Positions 1-7,391 are shown, counted from the first letter of the stretch. The stretch is DNA of 14,469 nucleotides from Verrucomicrobia bacterium UBA2970 (GCA_002348345.1 DEAY01000102.1:7734-22202); one strand, 5' to 3'. The notes: generated from the sequence alone by a model not told the origin. A program made the numbers and translations.

Positions 1-1554
1 CTCCTGCGGCGGGTGGTCGAGGGTGAGTTTGAGACATCGGCGGGCATTCGGGTATTGGAGGCACTGAGTGAGGCAAACCGGTTGAGAAAGAGATCACCCG
101 GGGCTGAGGCCACGTCAATCAATCGGCTCTTCGACCATTCTGATCCGACTCTGCAGGCGGTGGCGTTGCGTCTTGCAGGAAGCTGGAAGTTGCATCGATA
201 CGAGTCGCAACTCCGCGCCAAGGCGGGAAACAACCAGACGGCCCAGGTGGCCCGTAATGCGGCCATTGATGGCTTGCGAAGTCTCGGATCGGGTTCGGCA
301 TACCAGAAGCTCAGCGAGCTTTTGGCGCAGGCTGGATCCCAATCTATCCGACCTCAACTAGCGCAGGCCATGGCGGCCATGAATCTGGCGCAAGCACTGC
401 CCTCGTTGCTTGGGGTGTTGAATGAGATGACCCAGGAAGCGGATTTACGAGCGACCTGGGAGACGATTCTACGCCAAAAGGATGCGGATCAGCTGGTCAC
501 CCGGGGGCTTCGCGGGGCCCACTTGTCGGAGGCCGCCGCGCAGATGGGGATGAGGGTGGCTCGGGAGACCGGCAAGAATATGGCGGAGCTTTTGCTGGGC
601 TTGGAGTTGGCCGGAAAGATTGCGGTCTCGGATGCGTCCGTCACTCCGGAACGGATTCATGCGCTGGCTCAGGAAGCGGTTCGGCGAGGGGACGCGGATC
701 GGGGAGAGGCCGTCTATCGCCGGCTGGAGTTGGGCTGTGTGATGTGCCACGCGATTGGAGGCGTCGGCGGGTTGGTGGGGCCCGATCTCACCTCGATCGG
801 GGCCAGTGCCCCGGTTGATTATCTGGTGGAGTCGCTCCTCGCGCCGAACGACAAGATCAAGGAAGGTTACCATTCCCTGATCGTGGAGACGAATGATGGA
901 GAGGAGTATAGCGGGATCCTCGTTCGAGAAAACGGAACCGAGCTGCTGTTGAGAAACGCCGCCAATCAAACCGTGTCGATTGCCAAGCAAGACGTCTCGA
1001 ACCGCGTTCCAGGTCGCTCCCTGATGCCCGCGGGATTGATCGACGGTTTGAGTGGAGATGATCGGTTGGACTTGATTCGTTTTCTCTCGGAGCTGGGCAA
1101 GCCCGGTCGATTTGATGCCGCCCGAGGCAATGTGGCCCGGCAATGGCGTCTGCGGGCGGGGCGGCATACCGATGAACAGTTTGGGATCGAACGGATCCTG
1201 GCTGATCCGACCGGTCGTCAATGGTCGCCGGCGATGACCCTGGTCGATGGCCGGCTCCAGAGCGAAACGATGCGAGAGGCGCTGAATCTGAGAAACATCA
1301 ACCAAGTCACCAGCCTCATCGGGTTGTTTGCGGGCTCCCGGTTGGAGGTGCCCCGGACAGGTTCGGTGACCTTGCGAATCGATGCCCCCTCGGATTCGTT
1401 GCTGTGGATCGACGGAGAACCCGTTGAGTTTTCGTCGCGGAAGCGGGTGAATCTCGAAGCGGGCGTTCACCAACTCATCTTGAAACTCAATACCAGAGCA
1501 CTGCCGGAAGCGATACGAATGGAGTGCGATGAAGGAACGTTCTTGGTTCATTAG
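1..1554 (+). CDS. PVC-type heme-binding protein with HEAT-like repeats and a CxxCH cytochrome c domain (5' end missing)
   Basis: The reading frame is open from the first base, so the N-terminus lies outside the window; the GTG at 13 is probably internal. About the first 200 residues seen are Ala/Leu-rich helical repeats of HEAT type. A cytochrome c module follows, with heme motif CVMCH (Cys codon at 736, His codon at 748), a GPDL segment just after it and a probable axial Met in SLMPAG (codon 1024). This order matches the Planctomycetes/Verrucomicrobia putative heme-binding domain (TIGR02603 type), found in large exported proteins, often after a beta-propeller dehydrogenase-like part, which would here lie upstream. 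The last 150 residues are an extra module; LWIDGEPV followed by LEAGVHQLILKLN resembles PEGA/PA14-like beta domains. The likely role is periplasmic electron transfer coupled to oxidation of an unknown substrate. The family call is firm; the substrate is unknown. Confidence 0.88.
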   Translation, partial: LLRRVVEGEFETSAGIRVLEALSEANRLRKRSPGAEATSINRLFDHSDPTLQAVALRLAGSWKLHRYESQLRAKAGNNQTAQVARNAAIDGLRSLGSGSAYQKLSELLAQAGSQSIRPQLAQAMAAMNLAQALPSLLGVLNEMTQEADLRATWETILRQKDADQLVTRGLRGAHLSEAAAQMGMRVARETGKNMAELLLGLELAGKIAVSDASVTPERIHALAQEAVRRGDADRGEAVYRRLELGCVMCHAIGGVGGLVGPDLTSIGASAPVDYLVESLLAPNDKIKEGYHSLIVETNDGEEYSGILVRENGTELLLRNAANQTVSIAKQDVSNRVPGRSLMPAGLIDGLSGDDRLDLIRFLSELGKPGRFDAARGNVARQWRLRAGRHTDEQFGIERILADPTGRQWSPAMTLVDGRLQSETMREALNLRNINQVTSLIGLFAGSRLEVPRTGSVTLRIDAPSDSLLWIDGEPVEFSSRKRVNLEAGVHQLILKLNTRALPEAIRMECDEGTFLVH

Positions 1555-1671
1555 AATCCACTGAGAGAATGATCAGGGTTCAGCCTGAGGTTGTGACCCG
1601 ATCCAATCGTGTCGATAGGGTGGCTTGCGAGCCCCGGGGAGTCGGGCAAGGTGAAGCAACAAAGTGATCCG

Positions 1672-1700
1672 TTGAGTGAATGCGGCGGATGAAATCGAAT
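1672..1700 (+). promoter_or_regulatory. possible sigma-70-like promoter for the split secreted-protein gene
   Basis: TTGAGT (1672-1677) and TCGAAT (1695-1700) are each a 4/6 match to the -35 and -10 consensus, with a 17-bp spacer. Transcription would start near 1707, just upstream of the ATG codons at 1718 and 1736, and would exclude the GTG at 1676 as start. This is a weak match by eye only. Confidence 0.2.
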
Positions 1701-1717
1701 CAGCGCTGATCGGTTCG

Positions 1718-2122
1718 ATGCGAGAAAACCATCAAATGAAAACCTGGTTGGCACGGCAAGGAATAGAGGCGAGGTGGCTCGCCCTGGCGTTGCTTGGGAG
1801 CCTGGGTCTTTCTGCCCAGGAGGTTCGCGTCCTCAAGCTTGAGAATACAACCGCCCGGGCGGTCACGATCGATCCTGAAACGGGTGAAGAAATTGAGATT
1901 GATCCCGGCGAGATTCAGTCCCTGCTCCAATCGGTTCAGGGAAAGGCCTTCGCGAAGGGTCGCGCGGTCATCGTGAACGGCGGGACGGGTGAGGTGGAGC
2001 GCTTTGAACTGAATGCGGAGGATTTGTCCGAGCTTTTTCAGGGAAACGGACTTCAAGCCCTGCTTGAGGGGGAGAATCGGCTGCTAGGGATGAGGCCTTG
2101 GGAAGCGATCCGAACCATTTGA
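1718..2122 (+). CDS. N-terminal part of a frameshifted secreted protein (signal peptide plus unknown domain)
   Basis: Starts are ATG 1718 or ATG 1736; neither has a clear ribosome binding site. From ATG 1736 the protein begins MKTWLARQG, then a hydrophobic stretch (LALALLGSLGLSA) ending near AQE, which looks like a type I signal peptide. The exported part has short beta-type segments and acidic repeats such as DPETGEEIEIDPGEI, and no domain I recognise. The frame ends at TGA 2120-2122, inside the start of the next open frame. The next frame has no signal peptide but carries the conserved end of a family of exported Verrucomicrobia proteins, so the two are best read as one gene broken by a one-base loss between 2068 and 2118. 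The G5 run at 2068-2072 is the obvious site. Adding one G there gives a continuous protein of 256 residues from 1736. Two genuine overlapping genes are the less likely alternative. Confidence 0.6.
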   Translation: MRENHQMKTWLARQGIEARWLALALLGSLGLSAQEVRVLKLENTTARAVTIDPETGEEIEIDPGEIQSLLQSVQGKAFAKGRAVIVNGGTGEVERFELNAEDLSELFQGNGLQALLEGENRLLGMRPWEAIRTI

Positions 2123-2505
2123 CGGAGCAGTTGGGCCCTGAAATGGCGGAAACGGTTCTGAGTCGTCTGCCGCAGCCAAAAAACTCCGAGGATTTCCGCG
2201 GCGTACTCGAGATCGAGGACGACGAGGAATGGAAAATTGTCAGGCAGCGGCTCTCGTCCGTCCTGGCCCGTTTGTTCAAGGACCCGCTGGGCTCGCCCTC
2301 GCTCCAGGTAATGGGGGAATTGCGTTCACGGTTACGGCAAGCCATTGAGTCCGACACCGAGGGCGACCTTGAGTCGGCCATCAAGGATTACCGTAAGGCG
2401 GCGGAGAGCCGGGACAGACAGCTGGAAGAGGCCCGGGACGCATTGAGAGAAGTGCTTTCTCTCGTGCAGGAAGCCAAGCTGGTGTCATGGGGCGTCTTGG
2501 ACTGA
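2098..2505 (+). CDS. C-terminal part of the same frameshifted protein (DEEW / LREVLS helical domain)
   Basis: The frame is open from 2068. Possible starts are TTG 2098 or ATG 2143, neither with a convincing ribosome binding site, which fits its being the tail of the preceding gene. The protein is charged and helical. It contains EIEDDEEWKIVRQRL, then a Gln/Ala/Glu-rich region, and ends with ARDALREVLSLVQEAKLVSW. This pairing (an acidic-Glu-Trp motif, then a closing LREVLSxxQEAxLVxxGxL motif) is, from memory, that of a common family of short exported Verrucomicrobia/Planctomycetes proteins of unknown function, which normally carry their own signal peptide. Here the signal lies in the preceding frame. 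The ceramidase-family gene follows 99 bases later on the same strand. Confidence 0.6.
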   Translation: MGSDPNHLTEQLGPEMAETVLSRLPQPKNSEDFRGVLEIEDDEEWKIVRQRLSSVLARLFKDPLGSPSLQVMGELRSRLRQAIESDTEGDLESAIKDYRKAAESRDRQLEEARDALREVLSLVQEAKLVSWGVLD

Positions 2506-2594
2506 ATCCAGGGGGTGAGCCAATCCAGGCTGTTCCCGCCATGCGGACAATGAAGAAGGGGCCGAGGTGGGGGTTCGGACCTGGTCTTGAAGAA

Positions 2595-2598
2595 AGGA
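2595..2598 (+). promoter_or_regulatory. ribosome binding site deciding the GTG start at 2605
   Basis: AGGA at 2595-2598 lies six bases before GTG 2605. This favours that codon over the upstream in-frame TTG at 2587, which would add six residues before the lipoprotein signal. Confidence 0.5.
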
Positions 2599-2604
2599 AT
2601 CAGT

Positions 2605-4026
2605 GTGAAACACTTTGAGAAGAGTTTTTGCTGTCGCTTGCTCATTCCCCTGTTACTCGGGTCGTGTGCCTTCGATCCGCCCGATGCCCGGGCGCTTCAA
2701 GTGGGAATGGCGCAAGTCCGGATAACGCCTCCCCTCCAGACGCCGATGGCCGGATACTATCATGAACGCGGAGCCGCAGGCGTCCATGATGACCTATACG
2801 CCCGAGCGATCGTGATCGAAGAAGGAGGGGTCAAAGTGGCTTTGGTCAGCCTCGATCTGATCACGACCCGGCGCCATCACGTTCTTGCGGCGCGTCAAGC
2901 GATCGAAGCGCGGACGGCCATTCCGGGGTCCCATGTGATGATCAGTGCGACCCATGCTCACACTGGACCAATCTTGGCCACTATGAGTGCTCGCCGCATT
3001 GGTCAGGACGGCGTGAATTCGCTCGTCGATGAGTATTCCGAGGCACTCCCTCATTGGATAGCCGAAGCAGTGGTCGAAGCCGATCGCCGTCTGGCGGAGG
3101 CCTCGGTTCATGCCGGGATGGGGACGGAAGAAAGCCTGGCGTTCAATCGTCGTTTTCACATGACGGATGGATCAGTGGGATGGAATCCGGGGAAGCTTAA
3201 TCCGAAGATCATCAAGGCGGCGGGACCGATCGATCCGGACGTGGGAGTCGTCCGCTTTCAAAAACAGGGAGCCGGCGTTCTCGGTGTCTATGTCAATTAT
3301 GCCGTACACCTTGACAATGTGGGGGGTGATTTCTTCTCAGCCGATCTCCCCTTCGCCTTATCCCACTCACTCGGGCAGGTCTTGGGTGAGGATCTGATCA
3401 CCGTCTATACCACGGGCGCTTGTGGCGACGTGAATCATGTCGACGTGGGGTGGGGAGAACCGCAGAAGGGACATGGGAATGCCGCCCGGATGGGGGTGGT
3501 GCTGGCAGGGAGTGTCCTGAAAACATGGCCCGAGTTGGTCCAGGTCAACGGGCCGCTCCGGGTGACGAGCGAAATCGTGGAGCTTCCCTTGGCCCCGGTT
3601 GAAGAGGCCGAGATCGAACTGGCTCGAACCGTGGTTCGGGATGGGAATGATCGGGGGCGGGCGAATTTCATGAAGCTGGTGAAGGCCCACCAAGTCCTCG
3701 ATGTGGCCGACCAACAAGGGGAGCCGTGGGCCGTGGAGGTTCAAGTAATCACCTTGGGAAATGGCTTGGCCTGGGTTGCGCTTCCGGGAGAGATCTTTGT
3801 TCAGCTGGGCCTCGATCTAAAGCTCGACTCTCCGTTCCGCTACACCATGGTGGCAGAATTGGCCAATGGATCGATCGGTTACGTTCCCAATGTTCGCGCC
3901 TATCCCCAAGGCAACTATGAAGTGGTCAGCGCTCGCTGCGCGGTCGGGTCGGGCGAGAAGTTAGTCGGAGCCGCGATTGGAATGTTGAAGAGGATTCACA
4001 GCGGGAATCGCGCGCTCGCCAAGTAG
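2605..4026 (+). CDS. neutral/alkaline non-lysosomal ceramidase-family lipoprotein
   Basis: A 473-residue protein from GTG 2605. It starts with a lipoprotein signal (LLIPLLLGSC, lipid-attached Cys about residue 21), so it is probably anchored in a membrane facing the periplasm. The rest is a neutral ceramidase N-terminal domain: VGMAQVRITPP at the start of the mature part, SATHAHTGP (His 117 and 119), NYAVHLDN (His 235), GACGDVNH (residues 273-278), LPGE (Glu 396) and GYVPN (Tyr 426). These His, Glu and Tyr positions fit the zinc ligands known for the family. The usual GDVSPN motif, which holds the catalytic Ser, reads GDVNHV here, so the serine is replaced by Asn 277. The protein also lacks the C-terminal Ig-like domain of classical ceramidases (usually 650-750 residues). 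It is likely a metal-dependent hydrolase or binding protein of this superfamily; ceramide as substrate is doubtful. It ends 14 bases from the convergent feo operon. Confidence 0.85.
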   Translation: MKHFEKSFCCRLLIPLLLGSCAFDPPDARALQVGMAQVRITPPLQTPMAGYYHERGAAGVHDDLYARAIVIEEGGVKVALVSLDLITTRRHHVLAARQAIEARTAIPGSHVMISATHAHTGPILATMSARRIGQDGVNSLVDEYSEALPHWIAEAVVEADRRLAEASVHAGMGTEESLAFNRRFHMTDGSVGWNPGKLNPKIIKAAGPIDPDVGVVRFQKQGAGVLGVYVNYAVHLDNVGGDFFSADLPFALSHSLGQVLGEDLITVYTTGACGDVNHVDVGWGEPQKGHGNAARMGVVLAGSVLKTWPELVQVNGPLRVTSEIVELPLAPVEEAEIELARTVVRDGNDRGRANFMKLVKAHQVLDVADQQGEPWAVEVQVITLGNGLAWVALPGEIFVQLGLDLKLDSPFRYTMVAELANGSIGYVPNVRAYPQGNYEVVSARCAVGSGEKLVGAAIGMLKRIHSGNRALAK

Positions 4027-4040
4027 CCAGTAGGCATTGC

Positions 4041-4202
4041 TCATCGATCTCGGCGAATCCGGTCAGCGGCCTTGCCCGGATGGCATCCGCAGGCATCCTG
4101 GCAGTCTGAAGGGCGAGGCTTGAGTCCCCGCCAAAGAAAGGCGGCGGCCGTGAGAATCACGATGGCCAATGCGCCCAACTCTTGCCAGGAAGAACCTTCC
4201 AT
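4041..4202 (-). CDS. FeoB-associated small Cys-rich membrane protein
   Basis: A 53-residue protein starting at ATG 4202, 35 bases after the feoB stop; the frame stays open further upstream, but that part is only the shadow of feoB. One membrane helix (about residues 9-27, LGALAIVILTAAAFLW) is followed by a basic patch and a compact Cys cluster (CQDACGCH, Cys 34, 38 and 40, His 41). A tiny protein with one helix and a C-terminal Cys cluster straight after feoB is the hallmark of the FeoB-associated Cys-rich membrane protein family. Its exact role is unsettled; the cluster could bind iron or an Fe-S centre at the membrane. No good Shine-Dalgarno is seen, so translation may be coupled to feoB. 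It is the last gene of the operon. I see no terminator hairpin in the 14 bases before the convergent gene. Confidence 0.75.
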   Translation of the reverse strand: MEGSSWQELGALAIVILTAAAFLWRGLKPRPSDCQDACGCHPGKAADRIRRDR

Positions 4203-4237
4203 CGCCGTAATCTGATCCTTCAATTCAAGGTTTCGAT

Positions 4238-6334
4238 TCAGAACCCCAGGGCGGACCCGGTTTGGTAGACGAGGAGCGCCGTCAGATATGCCACGGCGGT
4301 CATATAGCCGAGCTGGAACAGGGGCCATTTCCAACTGTTGGTTTCTCGCTTCACAATCGCCAGGGTGCTCATGCACTGCATCGCGAAGACATAAAAGACC
4401 ATCAGACTGAGACATACCAGTGGCGTGTAGCGAGGGCTTCCATCGGGTTTCTTTTCGGCCAGCAGGCGGTCCCTCAGGGGGGTGATGTCGTCCTCGTTTT
4501 CCTCGACCGAATAAACAATCGACATCGTGCTCACAAACACTTCCCGGGCGGCAAATGACGCGAGCAACCCGATTCCCATTTTCCAGTCGTAGCCGAGAGG
4601 GGCGATTAGGGGTTCGGTGATTTTTCCAATTTGTCCGGCGAAGCTCTGGGATAGCTGGACGGAAGGGTCGTCCGAATCGGATTTCGGGTAGGATGCAGCA
4701 GCCCAGAGGAGAATCGAGATGCCCAGGATGATGGTGCCCGCTCGCCGAATAAAGAGGCGAGTCCGCTCCCAGAGTTGGAGGACGATGCCACGCAGAGACG
4801 GGACCTTGTAGGAGGGCAACTCAAGAATCATCGGGGAGTGGTCCCCCTTCATGAGCCCTCGGTTGAATAGCCAGGCAAATACAAAGGCCCCGAACGTGCC
4901 GAGAAGATACATGCCGACCATGAGGCCTACTTTTGTGGTCACGGCGATTTGGTCGGAGGGCACCATGGTGGCAATCATCAGCAGGTAGACCGGCAATCGG
5001 GCGGAGCAACTGGCCAGTGGAATGACCAGAATGGTGATCAGGCGGTCTTTGGCGCTGTCGATAGTGCGGGTCGCCATCACGCCGGGAACGGCACAGGCAT
5101 ACGAACTCAAGAGCGGGAGAAATGATTTTCCGTTCAGCCCGACCTTGCTCATCAGCCGGTCCATGATGAAGGCGACCCGGGCCATGTAGCCGGTGTCCTC
5201 CATCAGGCCGATAAAGAAGAAAAGAATGAGGATTTGGGGAAGAAAGATCACCACCCCTCCCACCCCGGCGATGATGCCATCAGTCACCAAGTTACGGAGG
5301 TCACCGTCGGGCATGGCCTCTTGCACGGCAGCGGCGGCGGCGCCAAAGGCGTTGTCAATCCAAGTCATGGGGCCGTCGGCAATGCTAAAGATCAGGTAGA
5401 AGAGCGTCGCCATGATGGCGAGAACGGTGGCCCAGCCCCAAAGCGGGTGAAGGAGGACCCGGTCGAGTCGGTCGGTCATTGATGCTTGGGCGGTTCCTGG
5501 GCGCTGAATGATGGCCTGGCAGTTTTCGTGGATCCAATCATATCGAGCCGAGACCAACTGGTCTTCCCAGGCGCTGACTTCAGCTTCGAGGTGCGTCCTG
5601 GCCTTTTGGAGGATGGGCCAGTGGCCGGATGGAATTCCATGATGGCCAGGATCGTGCTCGGAAAGGAGATAGAGGGATTCAAACGGCGATGCCGATGGGG
5701 AGACGAGGCCCCCATCCACGAGGGTCTGGTGACCGGTCTCCAAGGCATTGGACATGGCTCTGCTCAATGGGAGATCAATCGGTTTGGCCAGGGGCATGGG
5801 GTCTTTGTCCATGGCAAACTTGAGCTGAACGAGCCCTTGCTTGATGCTGGCTTGCATGGGGATCACGGGGCAGCCCAGTCGTTCCTCCAGTGCGGCCACG
5901 TCGATCTTGATTCCTTTTTCCTCGGCGACGTCGACCATGTTGAGCGCGAGAATCGTCGGAAGACCAAGCTGAAGGATCTGCGTGGCCAGATAGAGATTGC
6001 GTTCCAGGTTGCTTGCGTCGAGCACGCAAATCACGCGATCGGGTTGAGGAGTGTCCAACCGTCGCCCCAAAAGGACATCCCGGAGAACGGCCTCGTCAGG
6101 GGATCGCGCATTGAGGCTGTAGGCCCCTGGGAGATCAATGAGGCTCATCCGCTCTCCTCGGGGCGAGGTGCATTCGCCCTCCTTCCGCTCCACGGTGACC
6201 CCCGGATAATTTCCAATCTTCTGTTTCAGGCCCGTCAGGGCATTGAACAAGGTGGTCTTGCCGCAGTTGGGATTGCCCACCAGCGCGTAGGTTCGACGGG
6301 TGCGACGATTGGGGAGGGAATCTTCCATGGGCAT
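4238..6334 (-). CDS. feoB: ferrous iron transport protein B (Fe(II) permease with GTPase domain)
   Basis: A 698-residue protein, a typical FeoB length. It moves Fe(II) across the inner membrane. The N-terminal G domain shows G1 GNPNCGKTT (residues 20-28), G2 around Thr 47 in NYPGVT, G3 DLPG (67-70) and G4 NMVD (132-135), followed by a helical region that fits the guanine-dissociation-inhibitor domain. The C-terminal half is polytopic and holds the two gate motifs of the family: SSYACAVPG, with the conserved Cys, and ASFAAREVFVS. The start is ATG 6334 or ATG 6328, with no clear Shine-Dalgarno; it lies 15 bases after the upstream feoA stop, so coupling is likely. The long open frame antisense to the first half is a codon-usage shadow. 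Nothing looks truncated. Confidence 0.97.
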   Translation of the reverse strand: MPMEDSLPNRRTRRTYALVGNPNCGKTTLFNALTGLKQKIGNYPGVTVERKEGECTSPRGERMSLIDLPGAYSLNARSPDEAVLRDVLLGRRLDTPQPDRVICVLDASNLERNLYLATQILQLGLPTILALNMVDVAEEKGIKIDVAALEERLGCPVIPMQASIKQGLVQLKFAMDKDPMPLAKPIDLPLSRAMSNALETGHQTLVDGGLVSPSASPFESLYLLSEHDPGHHGIPSGHWPILQKARTHLEAEVSAWEDQLVSARYDWIHENCQAIIQRPGTAQASMTDRLDRVLLHPLWGWATVLAIMATLFYLIFSIADGPMTWIDNAFGAAAAAVQEAMPDGDLRNLVTDGIIAGVGGVVIFLPQILILFFFIGLMEDTGYMARVAFIMDRLMSKVGLNGKSFLPLLSSYACAVPGVMATRTIDSAKDRLITILVIPLASCSARLPVYLLMIATMVPSDQIAVTTKVGLMVGMYLLGTFGAFVFAWLFNRGLMKGDHSPMILELPSYKVPSLRGIVLQLWERTRLFIRRAGTIILGISILLWAAASYPKSDSDDPSVQLSQSFAGQIGKITEPLIAPLGYDWKMGIGLLASFAAREVFVSTMSIVYSVEENEDDITPLRDRLLAEKKPDGSPRYTPLVCLSLMVFYVFAMQCMSTLAIVKRETNSWKWPLFQLGYMTAVAYLTALLVYQTGSALGF

Positions 6335-6349
6335 TGGATGGCAGCCGAA

Positions 6350-6589
6350 CTAGGGTTCGGGGCGAACGTCGATGAGTTCGGCTTCCTGGAGTCGAAGTGA
6401 CAGGAGGGATCCCCGGACGCCGATCTCGATCGGATCTCCCAAGGGTGCCCGGCGAATGAGTTGGATTCGAGTGCCCGGGAGTACCCCCATTTCCCTCAAG
6501 CGGGTGAGGCTGGGGACACCTTGCGGGAGCGTGACGATCACCGCAGTTTGGCCGGTGGATAGATTGGCAAGTTTCTCCGTTTCGGCCAT
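6350..6589 (-). CDS. feoA: FeoA domain protein directly upstream of feoB
   Basis: A 79-residue protein from ATG 6589; a TTG at 6616 would add nine residues that are not needed for the domain. It is a single FeoA (SH3-like) domain: GQTAVIVTLPQG, then LTRLREMGVLPGTRIQLIRRAPLGDP, then IEIGVRGSLLSLRLQEAELIDV. The LREMGVLPGT turn and the APLGDP(I)xIxVRG stretch are the standard FeoA core. It has no Cys. FeoA proteins are cytoplasmic partners thought to support FeoB activity. Its stop lies 15 bases before feoB. No Shine-Dalgarno is visible for either candidate start. Confidence 0.92.
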   Translation of the reverse strand: MAETEKLANLSTGQTAVIVTLPQGVPSLTRLREMGVLPGTRIQLIRRAPLGDPIEIGVRGSLLSLRLQEAELIDVRPEP

Positions 6590-6714
6590 CACTGATTCGG
6601 GGCGCTTGGGGCTCAAATCAAGTTTACCAACCCGTTGCCGGCGAATTCATCAATCCTTTTGAGTGGGATCGGATTGAGGGAGTTGCTCTTGGCACAAGAG
6701 GAGCGAAGGGTGAG

Positions 6715-6963
6715 CTAGGCGACGGCGGCTTCAACGTAAATTGACTCGGCCAGTTTCCGGCTGAGACAGACCTTGGAGTTGCAAACCTGGCACAACATCG
6801 CCCCGCCTTTGTTCAGAATCTTTACCTCGGCATATTCGCAGAACCCCATTTCACGGAGGCGATGGCAGAGCGCTGGTTGACCCGCGAGCCGTTGGACACG
6901 GACCCGCTGACCGGGTTCGACTTCCTGGAGGGAAATCCAGCTTTCCTCTTTGGGTTGCTCCAT
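6715..6963 (-). CDS. feoA: second, Cys-rich FeoA domain protein (first gene of the feo operon)
   Basis: An 82-residue protein from ATG 6963 (a TTG at 6981 would add six residues). The FeoA fold pattern is clear: EVEPGQRVRVQRL, then LCHRLREMGFCEYAEVKIL, then a closing KVCLSRKLAESIYVE. Unlike the second feoA of the operon it holds five Cys (33, 42, 58, 61 and 66), three of them clustered in LCQVCNSKVCLS where other FeoA proteins have the VRG strand. This Cys-bearing form occurs in feo operons with two feoA genes; metal or Fe-S binding is plausible but not shown. It is the first gene after the likely promoter at 7002-7030; 125 bases separate it from the next feoA. Confidence 0.9.
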   Translation of the reverse strand: MEQPKEESWISLQEVEPGQRVRVQRLAGQPALCHRLREMGFCEYAEVKILNKGGAMLCQVCNSKVCLSRKLAESIYVEAAVA

Positions 6964-7001
6964 GGGGGTTTTACTGATCAAGAATCCGCAACAACTCAGG
7001 G

Positions 7002-7030
7002 ACTTTATTGAGATTAGGTCTCAAGATCAA
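7002..7030 (-). promoter_or_regulatory. feo operon promoter with a dyad operator between -35 and -10
   Basis: On the minus strand, TTGATC (7025-7030, 4/6 to the -35 consensus) and TAAAGT (7002-7007, 4/6 to the -10 consensus) are exactly 17 bp apart. The spacer is the perfect dyad TTGAGA-N5-TCTCAA (7008-7024). Transcription would begin near 6995, about 30 bases before ATG 6963. A dyad at this place is a classic repressor site. It also fits the TGA-N9-TCA pattern known for RirA-type iron boxes, but not a canonical Fur 19-mer. The regulator is unknown. Confidence 0.5.
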
Positions 7031-7102
7031 TAGATTTCTGAAAGATGAGGGAGCCTCGTGGCGAAGTGGGGGCGAGGAGGGAGGGAAGACTCCGAGAGAG
7101 AC

Positions 7103-7333
7103 CTAGCGGCAGGGCTCTTGTTTCTTTCGAGCCTTGAGCAACTCTTCCTTGATTTCCCGGGGAAACCCCAGGAACAGGGCGGTTTCGACCTTGAGAAGCC
7201 TACGGTGAAGGACCTTGAGCCGTTCGTGGAGCGTGGCGCCGGGAATGCTCTGCTCGTCGGGGTGGGTTCTCTGGATCAGTTCCTCAATGTTCTCCTTGAC
7301 CTGATCGAGTTCTTGAAAGACATCAACATTCAT
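7103..7333 (-). CDS. small charged helical protein, function unknown
   Basis: A 76-residue protein from ATG 7333, 58 bases after the adenylate-kinase-like gene on the same strand, so probably in one transcript with it. It is almost wholly helical and charged, with a heptad-like run (ELDQVKENIEELIQR) near the N-terminus and a basic C-terminus (KEELLKARKKQEPCR). No signal peptide or membrane segment is seen. Codon choice favours G or C at third positions like the neighbouring genes, which supports a real gene over the overlapping plus-strand frame. I do not recognise the family. Confidence 0.6.
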   Translation of the reverse strand: MNVDVFQELDQVKENIEELIQRTHPDEQSIPGATLHERLKVLHRRLLKVETALFLGFPREIKEELLKARKKQEPCR

Positions 7334-7391
7334 CGCCGCGTTGGAAGGCTAAAAGAAGGGTTCCACGTCTTGGCCAAAATTCAAGCGAGGT

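Noticed and set aside
469..1551. Long minus-strand open frame (360 codons) opposite the heme-protein gene
   Set aside because: The translation is rich in Arg, Pro, His and Gln with no domain or signal, as expected from the antisense of a GC-rich gene. The plus strand has clear domains over the same span.
4203..4415. Upstream extension of the Cys-rich peptide frame into feoB
   Set aside because: The extra 71 residues are the out-of-frame reading of the feoB end. The membrane helix and Cys cluster belong only to the part from ATG 4202.
5486..6400. Long plus-strand open frame opposite feoB
   Set aside because: It is antisense to the G domain and linker of FeoB, whose motifs are intact. The composition is that of a shadow frame.
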